A DNA stretch of 64,000 bases from Spirosoma radiotolerans (GCF_000974425.1 NZ_CP010429.1:3720001-3784000), one strand, 5' to 3'; shown: positions 46,806 through 56,754, counted from the stretch's first letter. Translations and numbers: made by a program. Notes: generated by a model from the sequence alone, not told the origin.

Positions 46806-48626
46806 ATGCGTATATTTTTCTGGATTGTAATTAGTAGTGCTGTTTTCGTCCTGGTTAATCGTGTGGCGGCACAGGATTCACTAAACTATAACCCGTTAAC
46901 ACTCACCCAATCAACAATTATTGATGCCTTTACTCCTGTAAAGTGGCGGATGAGCGGCTCCGCTGGCTACCACAGGCTTCTCCCCAAAGGATATGCCAAT
47001 GATAACCTTTACCTGACACACGGCTTTCAGGCCAGCCTATCGACGGATTATTTCGTCGGCCGGTACTGGGGGCTGGGAATTTCTATGGGGTACCAGAATC
47101 TGGCTGTCAGCGACTTATACAAGAAAGATCCGGGAATCCCGAAATTCCCTACTCCCCGCTTCGTACCGGTCAGATCTCTGAACAGCTTCATGCTGACCAT
47201 CGGACCCGCCTTTTCGCTCCCGCTTAGTCAGCGAGTTCTGCTGGATATTGATCTACGGGGCGGGCTGTTTTATAATGAGGCTCCTGTGTTGGGGGCTTAC
47301 CTGTCGAGCTCCTTTCAGGACGATCCAGCAAATGGGGTATTCCTTACCACAGTTATCCCCAGCGATCGACGGTTCAGGGCTGGCTTCAATGCCAGTGCGG
47401 GTATCAAATACCAGCTTACGCAACAAATGAGTGCCGGCCTGTCGGCTACGACCTCCTTCAGTTCGTTTGGGTATACGCTGGTGGGTAGCACAAATAACTT
47501 CAACCAGAAACAGGTCGAAATGACAACGTATGGCGTTCAGGTTGGGGTGTCGTATCGGTTTTTGGCATCGCAGCGGACGCGCGTCACGCCTGTTACTCCG
47601 GCAACCAGTCCGAGGCCCGTTTGTTATCCGCCCATTCTGGACCCGGCTCAGATTAACGAATATTATGTTGGAACGACCAGCCAGCCCGTTATCCGATGGC
47701 GGAGTAGCGCGCCAATTTATACCGAAGGAGAACGGTATTCCTTCCGGCTCTACACGTTGCCAGGTAATAAACTAGTCTACGAAAAGACGGTTCAGGAGCC
47801 GCAATTGACCTGGCCAGCGCAACTGGCCATACCCGACACATCGAGCTATTTCTTTTATTCGATTTCGACAACCCGGGTTGATAACTTTGAGCAGACATGC
47901 CGAAGTGAGCCCGTTGTTGGCACGCTGGGCTTTTATAAGCGGCCATCGGCCGAGAAGACGCAGCCAACAGCTCCCCGTGAACCTGCCTTTACCCTAAAAT
48001 TGTACGAACTGCGGTTAGTACCCTTAGCCAAGGGAGCTACCCCGCAGGCAAAGGGCACCCCTAAACAGTCGAAGCTCACCAAAGGCAGAAAACCCGTTCA
48101 GACAAAACCGGTTGGTCAACTAGCGGAGCCGGTTGATTCGATACAGACGCCTGTCATACGTCCGGATTCGGTACGGGCCGACTCCATTCGATTACGTCCC
48201 GTACAGGTCGATTCGGTCCGTTCTGACTCGATTCGAACCGATTCTACCCGATCCCGTTCCGTCCGGTCGGATTCGGTTCGTACCGATTCCGTCCGTCTGG
48301 ACTCCATACGGGCTGATTCTGTTCGGGCCAGAACCATACAGACCACCCCCGTTCCAGCCGCGACCAAGGTTGTATTCAGACTTGTTTATGACGGACCCAT
48401 TCAGGAGCCTGACTTTACCTGGCCAAGCCTGGCCCCATTACCAACTCAACCAACTGTTTATCAGTATATAATAAGCCGTGTTAGTAATCGCCAGATTGTG
48501 AAAAATCATTACCTGCTTGTTGAGCCCGACGGTTGCTCAACGATCATCTACGAAGCCGCCAAAAATAAGCGATTGCAATACAACAGCCCACCCAGGCAGC
48601 CAATACTAAAGAAATCACCTAACTAG
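46806..48626 (+). CDS. Barrel-like outer-membrane protein with Asp-Ser-Val-Arg tail
   Basis: This 606-residue protein has a signal peptide ending around VNRVAAQDS. Residues about 40-250 are barrel-like strands (GLGISMGYQNLAV, FLTTVIPSDRRFRAG, GYTLVGSTNNFNQKQV). Residues about 270-430 are a separate domain. Residues about 443-510 are repeats of (X)DSVR, and a second strand-rich domain ends the chain. It lies in the T6SS cluster, between tssF and the inverted tssG. I do not recognise the family. It may be the outer-membrane end of the subtype iii envelope complex, but that is inference. Confidence 0.7.
   Translation: MRIFFWIVISSAVFVLVNRVAAQDSLNYNPLTLTQSTIIDAFTPVKWRMSGSAGYHRLLPKGYANDNLYLTHGFQASLSTDYFVGRYWGLGISMGYQNLAVSDLYKKDPGIPKFPTPRFVPVRSLNSFMLTIGPAFSLPLSQRVLLDIDLRGGLFYNEAPVLGAYLSSSFQDDPANGVFLTTVIPSDRRFRAGFNASAGIKYQLTQQMSAGLSATTSFSSFGYTLVGSTNNFNQKQVEMTTYGVQVGVSYRFLASQRTRVTPVTPATSPRPVCYPPILDPAQINEYYVGTTSQPVIRWRSSAPIYTEGERYSFRLYTLPGNKLVYEKTVQEPQLTWPAQLAIPDTSSYFFYSISTTRVDNFEQTCRSEPVVGTLGFYKRPSAEKTQPTAPREPAFTLKLYELRLVPLAKGATPQAKGTPKQSKLTKGRKPVQTKPVGQLAEPVDSIQTPVIRPDSVRADSIRLRPVQVDSVRSDSIRTDSTRSRSVRSDSVRTDSVRLDSIRADSVRARTIQTTPVPAATKVVFRLVYDGPIQEPDFTWPSLAPLPTQPTVYQYIISRVSNRQIVKNHYLLVEPDGCSTIIYEAAKNKRLQYNSPPRQPILKKSPN
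48132..48334 (+). repeat. Degenerate 15-bp tandem repeat (Asp-Ser-Val-Arg)
   Basis: About a dozen degenerate units of roughly 15 bp encode pentapeptides of the type S/T-D-S-V/I-R, in frame within the barrel-like gene. Units vary at third codon positions, so this is an old or diversified repeat. Confidence 0.8.
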
Positions 48627-48644
48627 ACAACGCGATGTATCTAC

Positions 48645-49577
48645 TTAAAGAAAGGAATTATAACCCAGAAAGGTGGTGTCCGGCTGGAGAGCTTCCGGCT
48701 CCGTGATAATGGAAATGGACACCTCACTGGAGACCGGCAAAAAATAATCTGTGAGCTTATACAACAACGTAATCGTCTGGGTGTGCGGCAAAAAGTCAGC
48801 TATCTGCGCATCCGGAACAGGACCAACGTTAATCTGTATGGTGTGCTCATCGGAACTGAAATGGTCACTGACGACAGAGTCGATACCCAGCCGGAAGTTA
48901 GCCAGTGTCAGGGCACTGTCAGCCCGCGTTGATTCGGGGCGTCGGCGACCTATTTCAATCTGAACCGGAACATTGAAGAAAAGATGCAGGAAACGGCCAA
49001 ACCAGGGTAAATTGCTGCGAAGCACATGGAGCCAGGGTAGAATTTGAATGAAGATGCCGGCCTGCATCCGGCTCATGTCCTTCAAAATAGGCCATTGCTC
49101 GGCAAATTGGTCAATGATGACCGCAGCATGGTCCAGGTGGTTAACGGAGTTATCGTAATGGACGGATAAGGTTCGTAAATAATTCAGTTCGGCGTCGAAA
49201 GGCAGAAAAAACAGGCGGGCCTGTTGCTCTTCGTCGCGATCCCGGCGAATATCGTCGAGCAGTTGGTCAACGTTTCCGGCATTCGTCGATTCAACCGGGC
49301 TGAAAAACAGATATTGGGGCAACATATCGAACAATCCCTCGCGGGGCGTGTCGATGCGGTTGTAGATAAAGGTAGAACCCTCCAGCAACCAGTCTCTGAC
49401 GTCCTCGATATCTTTGGAATACGCCCGGCTGTAGAGCCCGGTTGGATTGATAATGATCCGTTCGGGAGCCACTTGCTGACTAGCCAGGGAAGCGGCCAGG
49501 ATTTCGGCCTTAAAATCGACATCGAGCAGGTCAAGAAAATAAGGAGATGAAACGGAGGATTGGTTGAGAACGGACAT
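48645..49577 (-). CDS. tssG: T6SS baseplate protein TssG, inverted
   Basis: From ATG 49577 (a longer frame starts at 49610) the protein has 310 residues. It shows the subtype iii TssG layout: an LAASLASQQVAPERIIINPTGLYSRAYSKDIEDV stretch (about residues 27-60) and a C-terminal barrel-like half ending EVSISIITEPEAL. TssG pairs with TssF in the baseplate wedge. It lies on the minus strand, convergent with the barrel-like gene and divergent from the TssO-like gene, unlike the usual co-directional tssFG. Confidence 0.8.
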   Translation of the reverse strand: MSVLNQSSVSSPYFLDLLDVDFKAEILAASLASQQVAPERIIINPTGLYSRAYSKDIEDVRDWLLEGSTFIYNRIDTPREGLFDMLPQYLFFSPVESTNAGNVDQLLDDIRRDRDEEQQARLFFLPFDAELNYLRTLSVHYDNSVNHLDHAAVIIDQFAEQWPILKDMSRMQAGIFIQILPWLHVLRSNLPWFGRFLHLFFNVPVQIEIGRRRPESTRADSALTLANFRLGIDSVVSDHFSSDEHTIQINVGPVPDAQIADFLPHTQTITLLYKLTDYFLPVSSEVSISIITEPEALQPDTTFLGYNSFL

Positions 49578-49646
49578 GAGCAACGAACGAATTGAACTAT
49601 TTAAAAACAAGTTACCCGTTTCTGGCGAAAGAATCTTTGTAAACTG

Positions 49647-50156
49647 ATGAAATCATTAAATCATAAAGAAATTAGGCAGGCGTTCAACCATTTTTTAACC
49701 TGGTTCACCAGTTTATTATTGGTTACGATCGCCTGTGTATACTCCTGTGTTCAAACGAGTTCCCGTCAGGCTACTCAGTTGATCCAGCAGAAAGAAGCGT
49801 TCGATCGGGTCATTTACACCGATGCGATGCTAGCCGACAAAGTTGACTCTTTGTATACTTACATGAGCCTGATGAACACCAATCAGAGCCAGGACGACCA
49901 GCAATTGCAGCGTCTGGTTACCCGAAAAAAAGAAGAATTCACCAAACTGGTTAATCAGCAACAAAAGAGTCAACGGTATTTCGTGGTGTATAACCGCTTA
50001 TTTAGCCATGTAAATGAGATGCTCCTGTTAAAAGACTCACTCAACAAATCAATGATGGAAGAAGGTGACCTTCGGGATGAGTTACGGGGATGTCTTCAGC
50101 AGGCCGTAGAGAAGAATCGGCAGGCCAAACGGGGCCGAAGCACCAAAGCGTTTTAA
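49647..50156 (+). CDS. T6SS TssO-like membrane protein
   Basis: This 169-residue protein has one N-terminal membrane segment (residues about 15-34: FLTWFTSLLLVTIACVYSC), then a long polar helical domain (VTRKKEEFTKLVNQQQKSQRYFVVYNRL, about residues 92-119). Size, topology and place in the cluster match TssO, a membrane component of subtype iii T6SSs. A lipoprotein reading (Cys in VYSC) is not excluded. It is followed after 10 bases by a similar protein. Confidence 0.65.
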   Translation: MKSLNHKEIRQAFNHFLTWFTSLLLVTIACVYSCVQTSSRQATQLIQQKEAFDRVIYTDAMLADKVDSLYTYMSLMNTNQSQDDQQLQRLVTRKKEEFTKLVNQQQKSQRYFVVYNRLFSHVNEMLLLKDSLNKSMMEEGDLRDELRGCLQQAVEKNRQAKRGRSTKAF

Positions 50157-50166
50157 TCTGGCAGTT

Positions 50167-50682
50167 ATGAATACTTTTTTTCGGCTCACAATGCGTGAAC
50201 GGCGGCTTCAGTTTCTATACCTGCTGGCAGCCATCAGCCTGTTGTCCGTTCTGGTAAGCTGGATTGCTTTTCGTAATAAAACGTATTCCAGTGCAGAATC
50301 GAAATACCTGTCGGATCAGATCAAACTAAAAGAGCGGATTTTGACCAGTCAGCTCGATAATCTGCCGTTGCTCGATTCCGCTTATCATTCCATCGTTGCC
50401 TATCAGCCACAGATCAACGCCGTGTTTATTGAAGTTGATATTGAAGACCACCTGAATGAAATCCGCAGGCTATCGGGTCCCCAACAGGAAGGCACTCGGT
50501 TCCGGACCTTTGCGCAGATTGCGGACTTTTATCGAATGATGTACGTAGACAAAAAGCTGGTCTGGAGCAAGCAATCGAATATCAGCCTGTTTCGTAAACA
50601 GTTAGACGACTGTAGCGTCGGTATGTTCCCTGGTTCTGCGCCAGGTACGGCTGCCGCTCCGCCTTCCATCAGCTCCCGATAA
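50167..50682 (+). CDS. T6SS TssO-like membrane protein, second
   Basis: This 171-residue protein has a basic start, one membrane segment (FLYLLAAISLLSVLVSWIAF, residues about 16-35) and a soluble helical domain (DQIKLKERILTSQLDNLPLLDSAYH). The C-terminal tail is Pro/Ala/Ser-rich. It has the same topology and size as the previous gene, so the two may be distant paralogues with different places in the envelope complex. Either could also be the TssQ component. Confidence 0.6.
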   Translation: MNTFFRLTMRERRLQFLYLLAAISLLSVLVSWIAFRNKTYSSAESKYLSDQIKLKERILTSQLDNLPLLDSAYHSIVAYQPQINAVFIEVDIEDHLNEIRRLSGPQQEGTRFRTFAQIADFYRMMYVDKKLVWSKQSNISLFRKQLDDCSVGMFPGSAPGTAAAPPSISSR

Positions 50683-50687
50683 GTGGT

Positions 50688-51575
50688 ATGAACAGTAAAA
50701 TGACCTTATCGGCCCAGACATTTTTGATAACGGCAGGCATACTCCTCGTGCTGTACTGGTATACGTCTGAAATCGAAATTCAGGCCAGGGTGTATCCGGT
50801 TCAGCAAGTCGTTGGCCAGCCCATTCGGTATATGGATAGTACCAGCCAGGCCGACCAGTGGCGCTGGGAATTCGGCAACGGACAGGAATCCTGGCGGTCG
50901 CGGGGGGTGGTCTATTACTATCAGCCCGGTACGTATCTGATTCGCCTGCGCGTCAACAAGGAAGCAACCCGAACTTTTACGGTTGTGATCAGGCCTAAAC
51001 CCCTCACCGACCGGCGGGATTCTCTGGTTCGCATCCAGGGACCGAGTACAGGGTATGAGCGGGAAAAGCTGGTTTTTACGGCTGTAGGCGGGGGGGCTAG
51101 TCAGTTTACATGGCGCTTTGGCGCCACTGGCCAGATTGATTCCCGCGATCAGACCGCCATTTACAGCTACCCTACCGATGAAGATCGCTCAAGGCCCCGT
51201 ACGTATACCGTCGAACTGATGACCGATGTGACCAAGTATCCGATTCGGAAGCAGATTACCATCGTTCGGGGTTTCAACCGGTTCGACCCGCCTGTCGACT
51301 CGCTGGATTTCGTCGGAAGCGACATCCGCCAGCAGTTGCAGCAAATTGCAGATGGTCAATCTTTCAATACTCATTACAATTATTTGCTAAGAAAATACTT
51401 GTGCAACCGGAACGGTTCGTTAGTGCAGATTAACAATACAAAAGCCAACGATTTTTATTCCTATTGCATGGGGCTTCAGTTCGACAAGGGAGTTCATATT
51501 GACGGGGTATCTGTCGTATCTGATTCAACGACTTCCTGCATTACACGCTTAAACGTGACTCAACACAAACCATGA
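50688..51575 (+). CDS. T6SS PKD-domain protein, TssP-like
   Basis: This 295-residue protein has one N-terminal membrane segment (TFLITAGILLVLYWY). Two PKD-type domains follow: WRWEFGNGQESWRSRGVVYYYQPGTYLIRLRV (about residues 60-91) and FTWRFGATGQIDSRDQTAIYSYP (about residues 143-165). PKD domains usually lie in the periplasm. Position between the TssO-like genes and tssR fits TssP. Its TGA overlaps the tssR start by four bases. Confidence 0.72.
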   Translation: MNSKMTLSAQTFLITAGILLVLYWYTSEIEIQARVYPVQQVVGQPIRYMDSTSQADQWRWEFGNGQESWRSRGVVYYYQPGTYLIRLRVNKEATRTFTVVIRPKPLTDRRDSLVRIQGPSTGYEREKLVFTAVGGGASQFTWRFGATGQIDSRDQTAIYSYPTDEDRSRPRTYTVELMTDVTKYPIRKQITIVRGFNRFDPPVDSLDFVGSDIRQQLQQIADGQSFNTHYNYLLRKYLCNRNGSLVQINNTKANDFYSYCMGLQFDKGVHIDGVSVVSDSTTSCITRLNVTQHKP

Positions 51576-54067
51576 GATTTCTGCCGATTAACGGGCTATT
51601 TTTCACGTCTAATCCAGCCTCTGGATTGGTTAGGCCTCCGTATTGGCTTGCTTTTCTGCTGCTTGGGCTATGCGCTCCTCAGTTGGCTACGGCTCAATTG
51701 CCTTTTTTTTTACGGGTGGCCCGTCAACCAGCCAACCTAGTCCCGGTTTCGGGAAACCCCAGCCAGATCAAGTCCGGCGTGGGCATTTCGACGGAAGGGT
51801 TTAAAGCCAGCCTGCAACCGCCCGGTGGCACCCCCTGGATTGTGTATTCGGATCGAACCAATAACACGACGTTCCGCAGTTCGAATGGGACGGTGCCTTT
51901 CCGGAAGATGAATTTCATGGAAGCGTTTTACGTGTTGAAGGAGCGAAATGGCTACTTAAAGATCATCAAATACGATCCGGCGCTCCCCATTGGCAACAAG
52001 TTTTCCCGGCGCGTCATTGCCGATCGAAAGGCCGCCGTTTATTACGGCTGGGCGCTCAAAAGCCGATTTCTGCTGGCCAACCAGAGCAGCCGTTCATCGG
52101 ATCAGCGCCGGGCACAGATTGTCAGTGCTGTACTGGCCCAACCCGCCCTGCTAACCAATCCGGATCAATATTTTTCCCACGATTCGGTACGGCTTTTTAC
52201 AGACCCGTCGCAGCAAACCGCTACCGAAACCAGGATGCGGCTATACGACCTGGCCTATGTGTATAAACTCTCCGAAACGCGCCAGCAGGCCCTGGTCGGA
52301 CGGGCGTCCTGGTTTCCGACCGATAGCGTCAAACAGATTATGCTGGGCTGGACGCCCATTGAGGTCCTGCAACCCATTGGGCAGCGCGTATTCGTTGAGG
52401 CCGACACGATCAATCAGGACGTCAGGCCTATACCCTTTTACCGATCGGTTTCGGCCCTTCGCCGGGGAGGCCGGGATTCGACCCTTGTCAATGGGCCATT
52501 TCCGGCCGTTTCGTGGAACCGACTGGGGCCTAAATATCCGGTGCTCAAGCAATACAATACGGCCGATAGCCAATCGGTGATTCTGACCAATGCGCTAACC
52601 CCGTTGGTCGAGAAACGACAGGTTCCGGTTCTGAACGTTACGGGTAGGTCGATATCCAGTCAGGTATTGACCACTGTTCGGGCGCACACGAACAGCTACA
52701 ACCTGATGTATGTCATTGAAGGCAGTTCGGCCATGCAGCCGTACTGGGGCGAACTACTCAACACCATCCAATATACGGTTACGCAGTTGACCCAGGATAC
52801 AACGCGGGCAATTACGCTGCAGGTGGGCGCTACGATTTACAACGAGTACGAAAAAACGCCGGACAACAAAAGCCTCACGCTAAAAGGCAAGGTTACGCTG
52901 ATGCCCCTGACAACAAACTATACCAGTCTGTTAAGTCTGATCAGCCGAACCGCTCCTCCCCCACGCAATCGACCTGAACCGGAAGTGAAATGCATTCGGT
53001 CGGGTATCGGTGAAGCGCTGAAACAGTTTGCGGCCCACCCCAATGAGAACAACATTATTGTACTGGTCGGTATTAACGGCGACGTACAATCGGTGGTCAA
53101 TGGCGTTCTGATACCGGCAGCCCTGAAACGAGTCGAATGTCGACTGCTATCCTTCCAGGTTTTTGGCGCGCTGGGCGATATTCCTAACAATTTCATTCTC
53201 CACAGTCGGGAACTGGTTCAGGAAATTGCCGACCGGGGGAGCGACCTCAAAAAAGCCCGGCTTGTCCGGCCCGATATGGTAACGCCTACCAATGAATTTA
53301 ACCTTCGGATGGGCGACCGGAATGTGTATCAGCTAGCGTACCCCGACCACAGCATGGTGCCAGGCTGGGTACTCTTCCCCCGCAAAAATCAGGCGCTCCC
53401 GTTCAAGGAATTGTATGCCGCTACTGACAGCCTGTTTTTGCAGGTCGCCAATGAATCCCAAACGGTCACGGCCGCCCTGGAGAAAACGTTCCAGCGCCTG
53501 GAACCCCAGGGCGACCGGGTCAATCCGAAGCTGTCGCCGGTTTATGCGTCGGCGGGCATGAAATTACCGGTGAGCGCTTCTTCGCTGATGCGTCTGGATG
53601 AGTATCCGTATCTGTCGCGTGCCTACACACCCGCCATGGGTAAAGACGGGACGCGCTGGAAGTACATTGCCCTGCTTCCGGTTGATGAATACGACGGCAT
53701 TAGTCGATGGCTCGATCAACTAAGTGGTGACGACATTGATCCAGCCCTTAACCTCGACCGGTTCAAGCTCCATAACCGATACCGGCAGGTGCTGAGCGAA
53801 GCGGGTTTATCGAAAAGAGCCGCGATTACCCTCGACCAGTTACTAACTAGCTTTCTGGATTTACCTGTCACCAATCCCTTGTTCAAACGCCTGCCCATTC
53901 GCCAGCTCATCAGCCGGAAGCAGGTGTCCGATGCCTTACTCAATCAGGTACTCTACCTGTTACGCGAACGACGCGACTATTACCGGCGAATACCAACCTT
54001 TCGCAATAGCCGATTCACCTCCAATGAACGGACCTATTACTGGATTAGTGAAGACCTATTCAAATAA
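51572..54067 (+). CDS. tssR: T6SS TssR-like periplasmic protein
   Basis: This 831-residue protein has a signal peptide (PYWLAFLLLGLCAPQLATAQ). A beta-rich N-terminal half leads to a VWA/Rossmann-like central domain (NLMYVIEGSSAMQPYWGELLNTIQYT about residues 377-402, ENNIIVLVGINGDVQS about residues 491-506). A helical C-terminal domain ends the chain. Length and location match TssR, the large envelope protein of subtype iii systems. It overlaps the TssP-like gene by four bases. Confidence 0.8.
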   Translation: MRFLPINGLFFTSNPASGLVRPPYWLAFLLLGLCAPQLATAQLPFFLRVARQPANLVPVSGNPSQIKSGVGISTEGFKASLQPPGGTPWIVYSDRTNNTTFRSSNGTVPFRKMNFMEAFYVLKERNGYLKIIKYDPALPIGNKFSRRVIADRKAAVYYGWALKSRFLLANQSSRSSDQRRAQIVSAVLAQPALLTNPDQYFSHDSVRLFTDPSQQTATETRMRLYDLAYVYKLSETRQQALVGRASWFPTDSVKQIMLGWTPIEVLQPIGQRVFVEADTINQDVRPIPFYRSVSALRRGGRDSTLVNGPFPAVSWNRLGPKYPVLKQYNTADSQSVILTNALTPLVEKRQVPVLNVTGRSISSQVLTTVRAHTNSYNLMYVIEGSSAMQPYWGELLNTIQYTVTQLTQDTTRAITLQVGATIYNEYEKTPDNKSLTLKGKVTLMPLTTNYTSLLSLISRTAPPPRNRPEPEVKCIRSGIGEALKQFAAHPNENNIIVLVGINGDVQSVVNGVLIPAALKRVECRLLSFQVFGALGDIPNNFILHSRELVQEIADRGSDLKKARLVRPDMVTPTNEFNLRMGDRNVYQLAYPDHSMVPGWVLFPRKNQALPFKELYAATDSLFLQVANESQTVTAALEKTFQRLEPQGDRVNPKLSPVYASAGMKLPVSASSLMRLDEYPYLSRAYTPAMGKDGTRWKYIALLPVDEYDGISRWLDQLSGDDIDPALNLDRFKLHNRYRQVLSEAGLSKRAAITLDQLLTSFLDLPVTNPLFKRLPIRQLISRKQVSDALLNQVLYLLRERRDYYRRIPTFRNSRFTSNERTYYWISEDLFK

Positions 54068-54091
54068 CCTCTGCCTTAACCCTTCTTCCTT

Positions 54092-56575
54092 ATGCGTCAG
54101 TTACCCTTACACCAATCGGTCGAAAAAGCTCTGCACATTGCCCGCGCGCTGGCTCGTGAATACCACAATGAACAGTTTTCGGCGGCTCACCTGCTGCGGG
54201 CGTTGCTCCATGATGATGTGGGCGGTAGTGCGCTTCTGAACGCGTTGCAGCATGACGTGGCCTACATTTTCGACTGGGCCGATGTCTGGATGGAAGAAAT
54301 GCCCCGCACGGCGCTGGTTGTCACGGACCCCGAACACGACACATCGGTGGAGCGGATCCTGACCGAAGCTGATTTCCTACGCGTAAAGCTGGGGCTGGAC
54401 TACATCGAGATTATTTGCGTGCTAGCGGCTATTACCAAACCCGGCATTGGCTTTACCGCGGATCAACTCCGCTCACTACCCCTGACAGAACGCGATCTGC
54501 TCGACCGTTTTGTGCGCGACTTATCGGCTCCTGCACCCGATACCGCTCAGGCAAAGGGAACAAACGGACAGAATCCTGCTGTCCATTCGCCGAAAGGAGA
54601 ACCCAAATTTTGCATTGACAAAACCGCTCAGGCCCGCGCCGGTAAACTAGACCCCGTCGTTGGGCGCAACCAGGAAGTACGCACGATGCTCGAAATCCTG
54701 GGGCGTCGCAGCAAGCCGAACGTCATGGTGGTGGGTGATCCGGGCGTCGGCAAAACGGCCCTGATCGATGGGCTTGCGCAACAGATCATCGCCGGGCTGG
54801 TACCTGCCCGCATGAAAAACGCCATTCTGCTGGAACTGGACCCAGGGGCGCTGCTGGCTGGTGCGTCGTACAAAGGCGAAGTAGAAGATCGGCTCAAGAC
54901 AGTTATCAAAGACATAAAGCAGTATGAGAAATGCATCCTCTTTATCGATGAGATTCATATGCTGCTCGACCCGAAGGGGTCAGCGGGAAATGGGGTCGCC
55001 AACCTGTTGAAGCCGGAATTGGCCCGGGGTGAACTGACCGTGATCGGCGCGACGACACCCGAAGAATACCGCAAACTGATCGAACCCGATCAGGCTTTAA
55101 GCCGTCGGTTTGAGCTCCTCACCGTCACGGAACCCACTGAGAAAGCGGCCGAACGGATGATGCGTGGCCTGGCTCCGGCTTATGAGCAACACCACCAGCT
55201 GTCAATTCGGCCCGACGTCATTGCCACCTGCATCCGGCTGGCCCGACGCTATAGTAAAGAACGGCGCTTGCCTGACTCCGCGCTCGATTTGCTCGACCGA
55301 ACGATGGCGGCTATTCGGATGGCCATCGAAACCTCCGGCAATGAATTGACGCAGATCGAGAAAACGCTTAAAGACCTGGCTGCGGGCGACATGGCACCCG
55401 ACGAAGCCCTGGAAGAGTACCGCTGGCTGGATACGCTGCTGCACCATCAGGTCAGTCCGGTCTTGCTCGGCCAATGGGAAGATGAGGTTAACCCCGCCGA
55501 GCTGGAAACCTCCGCTGCCTACCATGATTACATCATGGCCAAACTGGCCCGCTTTCAGACACTGGCCAGCCAGCAGGAAGCCTCGGTTACCATTAGCGAC
55601 CTGGCCGCCGTGGTTGCCCACAAAACGGGCATTCCCATGGGGAAAGTACAGGCGCAGGAAAAAGAACGTCTGCTTACGATGGAGAGCTTTCTGCAACGCC
55701 GGGTCGTTGGGCAGGATCATGCTCTCCATGCTTTGTCCGATGCCATCCTGGAATCGCGCAGTGGGCTACAGCGGGCCGGTCAGCCAATTGGTTCTTTCTT
55801 CTTGCTTGGCCCAACCGGAACGGGAAAAACCGAACTTTCAAAATCTCTGGCCGATTTCCTGTTCAACGACGAGCGGGCGCTGATTCGCTTCGACATGTCG
55901 GAGTTTAAGGAGGAGCATTCGGCGGCTTTACTCTATGGAGCCCCTCCAGGCTATGTGGGGTATGAAGAAGGAGGCTTGCTGGTCAATAAAATCAGGAAAC
56001 AGCCTTACTCGGTTGTCCTGTTCGACGAAATTGAAAAAGCGCATAATTCGGTCTTCGATGTATTCCTGCAAATCATGGACGAAGGACGACTACACGATAA
56101 ATTAGGCAAGGAAGGCGATTTCACGAATGCCCTGCTCATTTTCACCTCCAACATCGGCAGTGACTGGATCAGCAGTGAGTTTCAGGCGAACCGAATGCCT
56201 ACGTCGCAGCAATTGATGACCCGGATGACAGGGCAGTTCCGGCCGGAGTTTCTGGCCCGGATTACGGAGATTATTCCATTCTCCCCGATGAAGGAAGAAA
56301 ACGTCGTCCGCATTTTCGACATTCAGCTGGCGCACCTGCACAAGAGCCTTAAACAGCAGGGCATTGACCTGACGGTTCAGGACGAAGCCCGTCGGCAACT
56401 GGCCTTGCAGGGATTTACGCCACAGTACGGTGCCCGCCCCCTGGCCGGTATCATTCGCAACCAACTCCGCCGACCGATTTCCCGCCTGATTATTTCGGGT
56501 CAACTACAAAGTGGTCAGGCCGTAAACGTCGACTGGAATGACGAAGCGTCCGAATTAATCTGGCAGGTAAGCTAA
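54092..56575 (+). CDS. tssH: TssH/ClpV sheath-disassembly ATPase
   Basis: This 827-residue Clp-family AAA+ protein has a Clp-N region (residues about 1-150, with EYHNEQFSAAHLLRALLHDD), then AAA1 with Walker A GDPGVGKT near residue 215 and Walker B LFIDEIHML, and AAA2 with Walker A GPTGTGKT near residue 573 and Walker B VLFDEIEKAH. ClpV refolds and recycles the contracted TssBC sheath. The coiled middle insert is short compared with ClpB, as in T6SS members. It follows tssR after 24 bases. Confidence 0.93.
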   Translation: MRQLPLHQSVEKALHIARALAREYHNEQFSAAHLLRALLHDDVGGSALLNALQHDVAYIFDWADVWMEEMPRTALVVTDPEHDTSVERILTEADFLRVKLGLDYIEIICVLAAITKPGIGFTADQLRSLPLTERDLLDRFVRDLSAPAPDTAQAKGTNGQNPAVHSPKGEPKFCIDKTAQARAGKLDPVVGRNQEVRTMLEILGRRSKPNVMVVGDPGVGKTALIDGLAQQIIAGLVPARMKNAILLELDPGALLAGASYKGEVEDRLKTVIKDIKQYEKCILFIDEIHMLLDPKGSAGNGVANLLKPELARGELTVIGATTPEEYRKLIEPDQALSRRFELLTVTEPTEKAAERMMRGLAPAYEQHHQLSIRPDVIATCIRLARRYSKERRLPDSALDLLDRTMAAIRMAIETSGNELTQIEKTLKDLAAGDMAPDEALEEYRWLDTLLHHQVSPVLLGQWEDEVNPAELETSAAYHDYIMAKLARFQTLASQQEASVTISDLAAVVAHKTGIPMGKVQAQEKERLLTMESFLQRRVVGQDHALHALSDAILESRSGLQRAGQPIGSFFLLGPTGTGKTELSKSLADFLFNDERALIRFDMSEFKEEHSAALLYGAPPGYVGYEEGGLLVNKIRKQPYSVVLFDEIEKAHNSVFDVFLQIMDEGRLHDKLGKEGDFTNALLIFTSNIGSDWISSEFQANRMPTSQQLMTRMTGQFRPEFLARITEIIPFSPMKEENVVRIFDIQLAHLHKSLKQQGIDLTVQDEARRQLALQGFTPQYGARPLAGIIRNQLRRPISRLIISGQLQSGQAVNVDWNDEASELIWQVS

Positions 56576-56597
56576 CGTCTACTCAGGTCAGGTAAAT

Positions 56598-56644
56598 GTT
56601 TCGGTCAGCCAGCAGCCCATAATGGAGCGCTGGTTGACCGAAAC
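56598..56644. other. Strong hairpin between tssH and tssB
   Basis: Arms 56598-56613 and 56629-56644 pair over 16 bases with a single G-T wobble and a 15-base loop. Directly after the plus-strand stem comes an A-run, not a T-run, so it is not a classic terminator. It may protect or process the mRNA between the ATPase and the sheath genes. Confidence 0.7.
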
Positions 56645-56754
56645 AAAAAAAAGTACCGTTTGTTTGAAATTGCCTTTCTGCATCAGGAAGTTGCCTTGTT
56701 GCCTATCGTCTTATTGATAGCTTTGATAAACTTAAACATCAGCCCAAATAAGAC

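Noticed and set aside
48132-48334. Possible CRISPR array
   Set aside because: The repeats are degenerate 15-base units in frame within a protein gene and there are no uniform spacers.
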